Assembly: GCA_947599995.1 (NCBI GenBank)
Contig: CANQFW010000031.1
Span: 1 to 14,688 of the forward strand
Source: an uncultured Clostridia bacterium
GTDB taxonomy: Bacteria > Bacillota > Clostridia > TANB77 > CAG-508
Length of the DNA stretch: 14,688 bases
Direction of reading: 5' to 3'
Below the pieces are notes generated by a model. It was given only the letters and a program-made list of their open reading frames with translations. It made no database searches and was not told the DNA's origin. Positions 1-7,280 of this stretch are shown here, piece by piece. Each line of letters begins with the position of its first letter. The stretch's first letter is position 1. The position numbers and the translations under genes are program-made.

Positions 1-960
1 TCTCCTAATTCATTTGTAACAATTGTATCTACAACTTCACCTTTTGAATTTAATATATTAAATTCAACTCCTTCTAATAAGACTTCATTGTTATCTTTGT
101 CCACTTTAATTACCTTTATTGTTCCTTTTTTCTTTTCATTTTCGAATTTTATATTTGTTATCTGATTTTCTTGTAAGGTTACTTTTTGTTTTTCCTCTGT
201 AAGTACATAATTTTCTTTAGTTTTTGTTTCGACTATTGTATATTCTTCATCTATTGGTAATTTTTTGCTTTCTGCCTCTCCTAATTCATTTGTAACAATT
301 GTATCTACAACTTCACCTTTTGAATTTAATATATTAAATTCAACTCCTTCTAACAAGACTTCATTGTTATCTTTGTCCACTTTAATTACCTTTATTATTC
401 CTTTTTTCTTTTCATTAACAAATTTTAAGTTTTTTATTTCCTCTTCTTCTAACTTTACTTTTTGTATTTCTTCTGTAAGTTTATAATTTTCTTTAGTCTT
501 TGTTTCAACTACTGTATATTCTTCACCTATAGGTAATTCTTTAGTTGTTGCCTCTCCTTTAGAGTCTGTTTTAATTGTGTCTACTACTTGTTCCTTAGAA
601 TTTAATATGTTAAATTCCACACCCTCTAACATTACTTCATTGTTATCTTTGTCTACTTTAACAACTTTTATTTTTCCTTTTTTTCTTTGATTTGCAATTG
701 TTATATTGGTTGTATCATTTTCTTTTAATTCTACCTCATATATTTTCTCATCTAGTTTATAGGCTTTGTCAGTTTCTTTTTCTTTAATATAAAGTTTTTG
801 GTAATCTCTTACAGCATATTTTGAGGTGTATGCTATTCCTTCATTATTTGTTATTATTTCTTCCAATTTATTCATGTTTTGGTCAAAAACGTCAAATTTG
901 ACTCCTGATATTTTTATAGAATTATCTTCACCATCTATTTTCTCAATTCTTACCATACCT
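1..960 (-). repeat. Tandem CnaB-domain coding repeats, 276-282 bp period
   Basis: Equivalent points recur at 1, 277, 553 and about 835, so the period is 276 bp (92 codons) and then 282 bp. Positions 1-140 and 277-416 differ at only two bases by my comparison, while the rest of each unit is clearly diverged. The units encode successive CnaB domains of the adhesin stalk. Further, more diverged domains of the same family extend to about 1510. Confidence 0.9.
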
Positions 961-2423
961 TTTTTTAGCTCATTTTCTACTTTTACTTCTGTCGTAGTAT
1001 TGGGCTTTACTTCTATTTGTGTATTATCTGATACATTATACCATTTGTTAGTATCTTTTTCAATTAGTGAATATTTTCCAGTTCTTAAGTTATCTATGCT
1101 AATCTCTCCATTAGCATCTGTATAGTATGTTCCTACAACCTTTGCAAATTCATGGCTATATAAATCAAATTTTATATTTCCAAGTGCAATTCCATTATTG
1201 TCTTTATCAACTTTATATATTTTTAACTTCCCTAAGGTATGTTTATTTTCTACCTGAACACTAGCTGTTTTGTTATACTCAACATTTATTAAAAATTCAT
1301 TATTATTTATTTCATATTTTTCTGTTGTTTTTGTTTCTTTAATTATATATGAACCTTGATATAGGTTTGTAAATTCTGCTTTTCCCTCAGAGTTTGTAAC
1401 TGCTGTTTTTAATACATTGTTTTTTTGATCTAAAAGAGTGAATGTTATTCCTTCTACTGGCTCTTTTGTTTCTGAGTCTATTTTGTTTACTACAACCTTT
1501 CCATTATTTGTCTTTATATCTAATTCTATTTCTGCTGTTTGTGCTTCATAACTATCTCCTGTTAAAACATAATTTTGTGTTCCTGATATTCTTGTTTTTC
1601 CATAGAATATCGGATATGTTTTACTTTCAGCTTTTACAGATATTTTTCCTTTTATATCACTGCTTAATTTGTTTTTAGGTATTTTTATTTTAAATTCATT
1701 ATTTCCTGAAAAACTTGTTTTTATATTTCCACTTGTATCTGTTACCAATGTTCCTTCTGGTAAATTTGAGATGCCTGTAATCGTGTAATTTTTTACTTCT
1801 ACTGTAGATTGAACTTTATACTTTATTGAATAATAATTTCCATCTTCTACAAAGTCTCCACTTTTTACTAATTTTAGTGAACTACTCTGTTTTTCACTTC
1901 CATTATTCCCTATATTTACTAATTTCTTTAAGGCTGTTAGCATTGCTTGTCCTTCTGCATCATTATCATCTGCTGAAAAATATTCTAATTTTGATTGTCC
2001 TAATACACAATAGACCGCCATTTTTGTTACCACAAATGCATCATAATCTGATGATAATCCTAGATCTGCTGCTTTTTTATAAGGATATCCATTCTTTATT
2101 GCTCTCCATACTTTATCATTTTTCATAACACCATCTATGTCTACACTATAGCTTCCAGCTTCTCCTACTCCTTCTAAAACCTTATTTAGGCAATATGCTG
2201 GATAGAAATTACCTTGATAATAATGACCTACTACGCTGCATATTACATATGTGGATTTTTTTTCTTGTTCTTTATAATATTTTAAATGATGGTCAGCTGT
2301 TGCTATTTTTTGTATATATGCATCTGATAACTCTGTTACTGCTAAAATTGTATTTGAACATGTAGAAATTAATATTATACATAGTAAAATACTTGCAAAT
2401 ATTTTGTGATTAATTTTATTCAT
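1..2423 (-). CDS. Thioester-domain/CnaB-repeat cell-surface adhesin (partial, 3' end outside window)
   Basis: The frame is open from ATG at 2423 (GGAGG six bases upstream) to the left edge, giving at least 807 residues. The C-terminus, where a sorting signal would be expected, is not seen. Residues 1-28 form a signal peptide ending ILA. Residues about 45-165 match the thioester (TQXA) domain: Cys78 lies in YPAYCLN, followed by VWRAIKNGYPY and DAFVVTKMAVYC. The usual TQxA is TKMA, so Lys134 replaces the thioester Gln. A beta-rich linker domain (about 165-305) follows. Six CnaB/SpaA-like domains of about 92 residues then begin near 306, 397, 487, 580, 673 and 765, the last one cut off. Each complete repeat keeps the first-strand Lys (KVDKD type), a central Glu (ETKTKENY type) and a late Asn (VNE/ENE), as needed for an internal isopeptide bond. 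It is probably a host- or cell-binding stalk protein. The family assignment is strong; the ligand is unknown. Confidence 0.9.
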   Translation of the reverse strand, partial: MNKINHKIFASILLCIILISTCSNTILAVTELSDAYIQKIATADHHLKYYKEQEKKSTYVICSVVGHYYQGNFYPAYCLNKVLEGVGEAGSYSVDIDGVMKNDKVWRAIKNGYPYKKAADLGLSSDYDAFVVTKMAVYCVLGQSKLEYFSADDNDAEGQAMLTALKKLVNIGNNGSEKQSSSLKLVKSGDFVEDGNYYSIKYKVQSTVEVKNYTITGISNLPEGTLVTDTSGNIKTSFSGNNEFKIKIPKNKLSSDIKGKISVKAESKTYPIFYGKTRISGTQNYVLTGDSYEAQTAEIELDIKTNNGKVVVNKIDSETKEPVEGITFTLLDQKNNVLKTAVTNSEGKAEFTNLYQGSYIIKETKTTEKYEINNNEFLINVEYNKTASVQVENKHTLGKLKIYKVDKDNNGIALGNIKFDLYSHEFAKVVGTYYTDANGEISIDNLRTGKYSLIEKDTNKWYNVSDNTQIEVKPNTTTEVKVENELKKGMVRIEKIDGEDNSIKISGVKFDVFDQNMNKLEEIITNNEGIAYTSKYAVRDYQKLYIKEKETDKAYKLDEKIYEVELKENDTTNITIANQRKKGKIKVVKVDKDNNEVMLEGVEFNILNSKEQVVDTIKTDSKGEATTKELPIGEEYTVVETKTKENYKLTEEIQKVKLEEEEIKNLKFVNEKKKGIIKVIKVDKDNNEVLLEGVEFNILNSKGEVVDTIVTNELGEAESKKLPIDEEYTIVETKTKENYVLTEEKQKVTLQENQITNIKFENEKKKGTIKVIKVDKDNNEVLLEGVEFNILNSKGEVVDTIVTNELG

Positions 2424-2520
2424 TTAAATCCTCCATTTTTTTATTTGGTCGGGAAATTTTAGATTTTAGAATTATCTTGAAATTTAAATTTTATTTGAAT
2501 ATGATTTTAAATATATTATG

Positions 2521-2548
2521 ATTATAGCATATACCAAGAAAATGTCAA
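2521..2548 (-). promoter_or_regulatory. Sigma-A promoter of the adhesin gene
   Basis: On the minus strand TTGACA (2543-2548) is followed after 16 bases by TATAAT (2521-2526), preceded by TGC, which makes an extended -10. Transcription would start near 2514 and leave an AT-rich leader of about 90 bases before the ATG at 2423. The promoter lies downstream of the repeat element at 2592-2709, so that element is not in the adhesin leader. Confidence 0.85.
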
Positions 2549-2591
2549 GAAAATTCGTTCGTCACAATTCGACTTTTGTTGCAACTATATC

Positions 2592-2709
2592 ATAAAAAAC
2601 GAACTAATAAATGCTACAAAGCATTGCATTTAGAATTTGTAACGTTCGCATATTTCTCCTTTATGTGAAGTCTATCGTTTTTAACGATGATTTTCTTAGA
2701 GCATAAAAA
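2592..2709 (-). ncRNA. Intergenic structured repeat, copy A (possible small RNA)
   Basis: This is a stretch of about 118 bp that recurs at 10078-10196 at roughly four-fifths identity. Read on the minus strand it starts at TATGCTCT. It has a perfect hairpin ATCGTT-AAA-AACGAT (region 2673-2687), then a 27-base block identical in both copies (2631-2657). A second hairpin follows, with TAAATGC/GCATTTA inside CGAAC/GTTCG, ending in a run of six T (2594-2599). It lies between the secG terminator and the adhesin promoter, so it is probably a separate transcription unit or a dispersed element. TATGCT at its start could be a -10 box, but I see no good -35. The ncRNA type is an inference, and I recognise no named family. 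Confidence 0.5.
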
Positions 2710-2733
2710 AAGAAAGCAGCTAAATCTACTCCC
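2705..2733 (-). terminator. Intrinsic terminator after secG
   Basis: The minus strand reads GGGAGTAG, a six-base loop ATTTAG, then CTGCTTTC and seven T. As RNA this is an eight-pair stem including G-U pairs followed by a U-tract. It begins 14 bases after the secG stop codon and should end the rpmF-secG transcript. Confidence 0.75.
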
Positions 2734-2746
2734 TTAAAAATAATTT

Positions 2747-2995
2747 TTAAATTGCATAAACAGCACCTAGCGCAATACATAAAACTACAAGTACTACTCC
2801 TAATATTACTGTCCATTTTTTTTGTCTACCTTCCTTTGTATTTCCTTTGTTTTTTTCAAAGAAATTGTTTGAAGACGAACCTGTTATTGTTGAAGATAAA
2901 CCTGCATCTTCTTTTGATTGTATCATTGCTAATATTATTAAGCATAAACATACTACAAAATAAATTACAAGTAATATAGTTTTTAATATTTGCAT
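2747..2995 (-). CDS. secG: Preprotein translocase subunit SecG
   Basis: This 82-residue protein has the SecG layout: a first membrane helix (about 4-24), a short polar loop containing SKEDAGLSSTITGSSS, a charged stretch (EKNKGNTKEGRQKKW) and a second helix (about 61-81). SecG is the small accessory subunit of the SecYEG channel and assists SecA-driven export. The start is ATG at 2995, with AAGGAGGAG placed ideally upstream. It follows rpmF by 24 bases and shares its promoter. A strong terminator follows at 2705-2733. The length and two-helix form are typical of the family. Confidence 0.9.
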   Translation of the reverse strand: MQILKTILLVIYFVVCLCLIILAMIQSKEDAGLSSTITGSSSNNFFEKNKGNTKEGRQKKWTVILGVVLVVLCIALGAVYAI

Positions 2996-3019
2996 TTGTT
3001 ACTCCTCCTTAACAGATTA

Positions 3020-3208
3020 TTAGTCATTATTCTCTTTTTTTGCAACTATTTGTTTTCCATCATAATATCCACAATTTGAGCATAATGTATGTGGTAATAC
3101 TGGTTCACCACAATTTGAGCATTTTGCAAATTTTGGTGTTTCTAATTTCCATGTTGATCTTTTAGCATGTGTTCTTGCTTTAGACCATCTTCTTTTTGGT
3201 TGTGCCAT
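3020..3208 (-). CDS. rpmF: 50S ribosomal protein L32
   Basis: This is a 62-residue protein starting MAQPKRRWSKARTHAKRS, the classic bL32 N-terminus, with a zinc ribbon made by Cys30/Cys33 and Cys43/Cys46 (CSNC and CSNC). It is a structural protein of the large ribosomal subunit. I place the start at ATG 3208, because GGGAGG lies eight bases upstream and family members begin with this Met. The open frame upstream to 3262 is leader sequence. It is the first gene after the promoter at 3284-3312 and is followed by secG. The intact zinc-binding cysteines indicate the zinc-requiring form. Confidence 0.96.
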   Translation of the reverse strand: MAQPKRRWSKARTHAKRSTWKLETPKFAKCSNCGEPVLPHTLCSNCGYYDGKQIVAKKENND

Positions 3209-3283
3209 TCTTATTCCCTCCCTTTTGTGATAGATATATATGTTTTTATACCATATTTTCACTCTTTTTAACTATACTATAGC

Positions 3284-3312
3284 ATTATACCTTTTTTTTG
3301 TAGATTTGTCAA
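3284..3312 (-). promoter_or_regulatory. Consensus sigma-A promoter for rpmF-secG
   Basis: The minus strand carries TTGACA (3307-3312), a 17-base spacer and TATAAT (3284-3289). Both hexamers match consensus exactly. The transcript would start near 3277, about 70 bases before the L32 start codon. Confidence 0.9.
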
Positions 3313-3363
3313 CCATCATAAATATTTTTATTTTTATTTTGTAATAAAAAGTTTTTCATAATA

Positions 3364-4608
3364 TTAATATATTATGTTTTCATCTTTAACAAAGTATTTT
3401 GTCCCTAGCATTTCATCAGGAAGATATTGTTGCTCTACATAATGTCCAGGAAAATCATGTGGATATAAATAACCTTCATGATATCCAAAATTTTTCATCT
3501 GCTCCACAGGTGCATTTCTGATATGCATTGGTATTTTCCCTGTATCTTTTGTTTTTACATCCTCTAAAGCTTTATTTATGCCCAAATATGTAGCATTAGA
3601 TTTTTTTGAGTTTGCAACATATACAGCAGCTTCTGCCAAAATAATTCTTGCTTCTGGCATTCCTACCATATTTACTGCTTGCATCGCTGATGTTGCAACA
3701 ACTAATGCCTGTGGATTTGCAAGTCCTACATCTTCTGATGCACATATTACAATTCTTCTTGCTAAAAACATTGGATCTTCTCCTCCATGAAGAGCTCTTG
3801 CTAGATAAAATAAAGTTGCATCTGGGTCTGTCCCTCTCATAGACTTAATAAAAGCACTTATATTGTCATAATGTGAGTCTCCATTTTTATCAAAAACCGC
3901 TTTTTTAGTTTGTACACAATTTTTTATAATCTCATCTGTCAAAATAATATCTCCATTTGAATCCATTTCCGTTGTAATAACTGCAATCTCTAATGCATTT
4001 AATGCTGTTCTTACATCTCCTCCTGAAATATTACTTAATTTTTTTAGGGTATCATCTTCAACTTTCACATTATATTCACCTAGTCCATCTTTATTTGATA
4101 GAGCCTGTTTCAAAATCATAAAAACGTTCTCTTCAGTTAATGGTTCTAGTTTTATAACCATCGATCTTGAAATAAGAGCTTTATTTACCTCAAAATATGG
4201 ATTTTCTGTTGTTGCTCCAATTAATATAATTGTTCCATTTTCCACATATGGCAAAAGTGCATCTTGTTGTAGCTTATTAAATCGATGTATTTCATCAATA
4301 AACAAAATTGATTTGCCTGTAGGATTAAGCATAAAGTTTTTAGTTTCCTCAATTACAGCTTTTATATCTCCCACTCCTGCTGTTACAGCATTTATCTTGT
4401 AAAATTTATATTTAGTTGTCTCACTAATAACCTGAGCTAAAGATGTTTTGCCACATCCAGGAGGGCCAAACAGAATTAAGCTTGTAAGTCTATCCGCTTT
4501 TATTGTTCTGTATAATATTTTATCTTTTCCTAAAACATGTTCTTGACCAACATATTCTGCTAGACTCCTTGGTCTTACTCTGTATGCCAATGGTTCATTT
4601 GAATTCAT
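3364..4608 (-). CDS. rarA: Replication-associated recombination protein A (RarA/MgsA), AAA+ ATPase
   Basis: The product has 414 residues, normal for RarA. This clamp-loader-like AAA+ ATPase acts at stalled replication forks. Walker A is GPPGCGKT at 48-55, Walker B ILFIDEIHRF at 101-110 and sensor 1 GATTENP at 131-137. An ISRS segment near 148 is the likely arginine-finger region. The C-terminal half has the family signatures DPDATLFYLARALHGGEDP and MPEARIILAEAAVYVANS. The start is ATG 4608, preceded by AAAAGGAG. The gene lies 103 bases downstream of queA with no convincing terminator or promoter between them, so it may be co-transcribed. Arg in HRF (residue 109) is encoded by CGA, showing that this codon is read normally. 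Confidence 0.95.
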   Translation of the reverse strand: MNSNEPLAYRVRPRSLAEYVGQEHVLGKDKILYRTIKADRLTSLILFGPPGCGKTSLAQVISETTKYKFYKINAVTAGVGDIKAVIEETKNFMLNPTGKSILFIDEIHRFNKLQQDALLPYVENGTIILIGATTENPYFEVNKALISRSMVIKLEPLTEENVFMILKQALSNKDGLGEYNVKVEDDTLKKLSNISGGDVRTALNALEIAVITTEMDSNGDIILTDEIIKNCVQTKKAVFDKNGDSHYDNISAFIKSMRGTDPDATLFYLARALHGGEDPMFLARRIVICASEDVGLANPQALVVATSAMQAVNMVGMPEARIILAEAAVYVANSKKSNATYLGINKALEDVKTKDTGKIPMHIRNAPVEQMKNFGYHEGYLYPHDFPGHYVEQQYLPDEMLGTKYFVKDENIIY

Positions 4609-4711
4609 AGTCTATCTCCTTTTAAATCTCATAATTCAATTCTTTTACTCTTTAATATAATCTTTTAACCTGTATTATTTTATCAATAGGCACATTAAAA
4701 ACATTACCAAA

Positions 4712-5738
4712 TTACCTAATAAACATAGCATCTCCAAAGCTAAAAAATCTATATTTTTCTTTAACTGCTTCATTATATGCATGTAATACAAATTCTCTAC
4801 CCGCCAAAGCCGAAACTAGCATTATCAACGTGGACTTTGGTAAGTGGAAATTAGTTATTAAACCATCTATGCATTTAAATTTATAACCTGGATAAATATA
4901 TATTCCTGTATCTGACTCAACCTCTGATACAAGCCCTGTGTCTTTATCAGCTATTGATTCTAAAACTCTACATGATGTTGTTCCCACTGCTATAACTCTC
5001 CCACCTTTGTTTTTTGTTTCATTTATTTTATTTACATCTTCTTGCTTTATATAGAAATGCTCTGTATGCATTTTATGTTCCTCTATATTTTCTTCTTTTA
5101 CAGGCCTAAAAGTTCCAATTCCAACATGTAAAGTTACATTTGCAATTTTCACCCCTTTATCTTCTATTTTCTTTAATAATTCTGGTGTAAAATGAAGTCC
5201 AGCTGTAGGTGCAGCAGCAGACCCATTGTATTTTGCATATACTGTTTGATATCTTCCTTTTTCTTCTAATTTTTCATGTATATATGGTGGTAATGGCATA
5301 ATTCCAATTTTATCAAGAATTTCGTTAAAAATTCCATCATATGTAAAACTTACTTTTCTTGTTCCTCCTTCTAAGATTTCTAAAATTGTAGCCTTAAGCA
5401 ATCCGTCCCCAAATTCAACCTTTGTTCCAGGTTTCAACTTGTTTCCAGGTCTTACTATACATTCCCATACATCACCATTTATTTGATTTAGTAATACGAA
5501 TTCAACATTTGCGCCAGTATCCTTTTTACCGTAAAAGCCTTGCAGGAATAACCTTTGTATTATTTCTAACTAGACAGTCCCCTGGTTCTAAATAATCAAT
5601 AATATCTTTAAATATCTTATGTTCAACTGTATGTTGCGTTCTATCTAGCACCATCAATCTAGATTCATCTCTTTTCTTTATTGGAACTTGTGCAATTAAT
5701 TCTTCTGGTAAATTATAATTAAATTCTTCTAATTTCAC
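4712..5738 (-). CDS. queA: S-adenosylmethionine:tRNA ribosyltransferase-isomerase QueA, interrupted by a +1 frame change at CGG
   Basis: QueA transfers the ribosyl part of SAM to preQ1-tRNA to form epoxyqueuosine at the wobble base. The first 69 codons run from a GTG start at 5738 (AAGGAG eight bases upstream) through KVIPARLL. The next codon is CGG (5531-5529) and the next TAA (5528-5526). If the C at 5531 is skipped, the frame reads [11 protein letters not shown] and continues unbroken to the stop at 4712. The total is 341 residues, normal for QueA, with every family block: [35 protein letters not shown] and [19 protein letters not shown]. The family normally has ARLxGxK here, so a Gly without an extra residue fits. 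Either translation shifts frame at CGG or the gene is damaged; the matching event in polA favours the former. Confidence 0.9.
5526..5534 (-). other. Predicted +1 frameshift site (TTA CGG TAA) in queA
   Basis: In the initial frame the codons are TTA CGG TAA. Skipping the C at 5531 gives TTA C GGT AAA and restores QueA. The site is tightly bounded: homology requires the first frame through ARL, and the stop follows CGG at once. No prfB-like CTTTGA motif is present. AAGG lies about seven bases before CGG but has no counterpart in polA. Confidence 0.75.
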
Positions 5739-5816
5739 TTTCTATTCTCCTTTTATATTTTCTTTTTACTAATTAATAATTTTAAATAGTTGGATTACTT
5801 AAATCTTATTTAAACC

Positions 5817-6371
5817 TTATATATCAAAAAAATAAGTAGCCTCCAAATCCGCTTCATGAGTAAGTAACGCAATTGGATATTTTTTATATGCAAGTCCAAT
5901 AGTATTATATAATTCCTTAGGCTCCGTATACCCCATATGCCAACGAATTGCATATTTTTCCTCTGGAGTCAACTTTATATATTCAGATATCATCATAACA
6001 GACTTTTCTCCATGACCATATGGAATAGTGTCATTTACTGTATAGTATGGAACCTTCTCCCATACTCCTAGTTCATTTTTAGCATTCCTATAATCTACTT
6101 TATAAAAATTCGCTTTACATATATCGTGCAATAATGCGATTATCTTTATTGAATCTTCTGCCACATTTATGTTTATAGGCGTATGTTTCACCTTCTCTTG
6201 TAATATTTCATATACCTTCATACTATGCTGTAACAATCCTTTTTCGAAACTTCCATGAAATCTGGTACTTGCCGGTGCTTCAAAGAAATCTGTTTTATTT
6301 AAAAATTCTATTAGACCTTCTATATTTTCTCTTTTAGTACTTCTTAATAATTTTATAAATTCTTCTTTCAT
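5817..6371 (-). CDS. HD-domain phosphohydrolase
   Basis: This 184-residue soluble protein belongs to the HD superfamily of metal-dependent phosphohydrolases. The likely metal ligands are His49 (LLQHSMK), His82-Asp83 (LLHDICK), His120 (YGHGEKS), His145 (IRWHMG) and Asp175 (THEADLEATY). This pattern resembles the HD part of YhaM-type proteins, but there is no OB-fold, so I do not transfer the exonuclease function. The substrate is unknown. The start is ATG 6371, with AAGGG upstream. It sits between sigH and queA, following a 150-base gap that contains a long hairpin, and is followed 78 bases later by queA. A nucleotide or nucleic-acid substrate is plausible but unproven. Confidence 0.8.
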   Translation of the reverse strand: MKEEFIKLLRSTKRENIEGLIEFLNKTDFFEAPASTRFHGSFEKGLLQHSMKVYEILQEKVKHTPININVAEDSIKIIALLHDICKANFYKVDYRNAKNELGVWEKVPYYTVNDTIPYGHGEKSVMMISEYIKLTPEEKYAIRWHMGYTEPKELYNTIGLAYKKYPIALLTHEADLEATYFFDI

Positions 6372-6391
6372 ATTACAATCCCTTCTTAATA

Positions 6392-6468
6392 CCTTATTCT
6401 TTAAAATAAGCCAACTGTTACCGGTTTACTTTAATTGATAATTACCAAGTAAAACTAACCAGTAACAG
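6392..6468 (-). terminator. Long hairpin between sigH and the HD gene (possible terminator)
   Basis: The arms 6415-6432 and 6447-6468 are imperfect inverted repeats anchored by CTGTTAC/GTAACAG, with GGTT and TTTACTT also pairing. On the minus strand it lies 54 bases after the sigH stop and is followed by TTGGCTTATTTT, a weak T-rich tail. A second small hairpin CTTATT/AATAAG (6392-6410) follows. It may be a terminator, an attenuator or an mRNA processing site. Confidence 0.45.
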
Positions 6469-6521
6469 ATGACTTTATTTACACACTTACTTTAAACCTT
6501 ATATATTTGAGTATTAGAATT

Positions 6522-7178
6522 TTAAGAGTTCTTTTCTATATTCTCTTTTATCTTTAAAGCTTTCTTTCTTATTCTTTGTATTGCTGTATCTACAGACTTT
6601 ACCTTGCTGCCTAATTTTTCAGCAATCTGAGCATAACTTTCTCCGTTTTTGTATAAGTTCAAAACTTGCCTTTCAAATTTGCTTAGACTCTCATCTATAC
6701 TTTTTTCAACTAGATTAAAATATTCTTTTTTAGTTATTATATCTAATGGATCTTCTGCACCTTTTCCTGTATCTAGCACTTCCATAACAGAGGTATCTTC
6801 ATCTTCATCATATGCAGATGCATTTAGTGATAATGATGAATTTAGTGGTATGTGTTTTTGTCTATTGGAATTTTTTACTGCTGTTATTAGTTGTCTTTCA
6901 ATACATAATCCTGCAAATGTCTTGAACGAATTTTGTTTTTCTGCATCAAATGATTTTACTGCTTTATATAACCCAATATATCCCTCTTGCAAAATATCTT
7001 CTCTTTCAGAACCTATCATAAAAAATTTGTTGGCTTTCATGCATACTACATCTTTATATCTTCCAATAAGACAATCTAACGCTATATTATTCTGATTGTT
7101 TACTGCTTCTTTTAATAAATTTTCATCTGTCATTTTATTATATTCATCTTTTATTTCTGTTGTTATTATGTCTATCAT
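6522..7178 (-). CDS. sigH: RNA polymerase sporulation sigma factor SigH (Spo0H)
   Basis: This is a sigma-70 family factor of 218 residues, the usual SigH size. Region 2 contains FFMIGSEREDILQEGYIGLYKA, close to the SigH signature, then SFKTFAGLCIERQLITAVK and RQKHIPLNSSLSL. Region 4 contains LSKFERQVLNLYKNGESYAQIAEKL and the DNA-recognition helix KVKSVDTAIQRI. SigH drives early sporulation and transition-state genes, which suggests a spore-former. An in-frame GTG at 7193 exists, but it overlaps the GGAGG motif. ATG 7178 lies eight bases downstream of GGAGG, so I choose that. It has its own consensus promoter (7213-7241) directly after polA. In better known Firmicutes sigH sits near rlmB and secE, so the polA neighbourhood is unusual. 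Confidence 0.92.
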   Translation of the reverse strand: MIDIITTEIKDEYNKMTDENLLKEAVNNQNNIALDCLIGRYKDVVCMKANKFFMIGSEREDILQEGYIGLYKAVKSFDAEKQNSFKTFAGLCIERQLITAVKNSNRQKHIPLNSSLSLNASAYDEDEDTSVMEVLDTGKGAEDPLDIITKKEYFNLVEKSIDESLSKFERQVLNLYKNGESYAQIAEKLGSKVKSVDTAIQRIRKKALKIKENIEKNS

Positions 7179-7212
7179 TAATTGTTCCTCCACTTTTTAC
7201 AAGTATGCTATT

Positions 7213-7241
7213 ATTATATTAATAAAATCCCTATATGTCAA
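7213..7241 (-). promoter_or_regulatory. Consensus sigma-A promoter for sigH
   Basis: The minus strand has TTGACA (7236-7241), a 17-base spacer and TATAAT (7213-7218), both exact. It separates sigH from polA, which has no visible terminator after its stop at 7281, so some read-through is possible. Confidence 0.9.
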
Positions 7242-7280
7242 TACTTTCTTCATATTTTTGTATTGACTAGTTACTATATA

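Noticed and set aside
1..1510. CRISPR array or noncoding tandem repeat
   Set aside because: The period is a multiple of three (276 or 282), and the minus strand is one open frame of CnaB domains.
265..2128. Plus-strand open frames opposite the adhesin gene
   Set aside because: They are low-complexity Leu/Phe/Ser-rich shadows of the minus-strand coding sequence, without ribosome binding sites.
2424..2520. A riboswitch in the adhesin leader
   Set aside because: The leader is nearly pure A/T with no conserved aptamer-like core, and only short fortuitous pairing is possible.
4712..5437. A separate short QueA gene starting at TTG 5437
   Set aside because: The same frame encodes QueA sequence back to 5530, and the catalytic blocks would be without their N-terminal part. 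It belongs with the first 69 codons.
5520..5545. A prfB-style frameshift driven by an internal Shine-Dalgarno sequence
   Set aside because: AAGG precedes the queA CGG, but nothing comparable precedes the polA CGG, and the CTTTGA core of prfB is absent from both.
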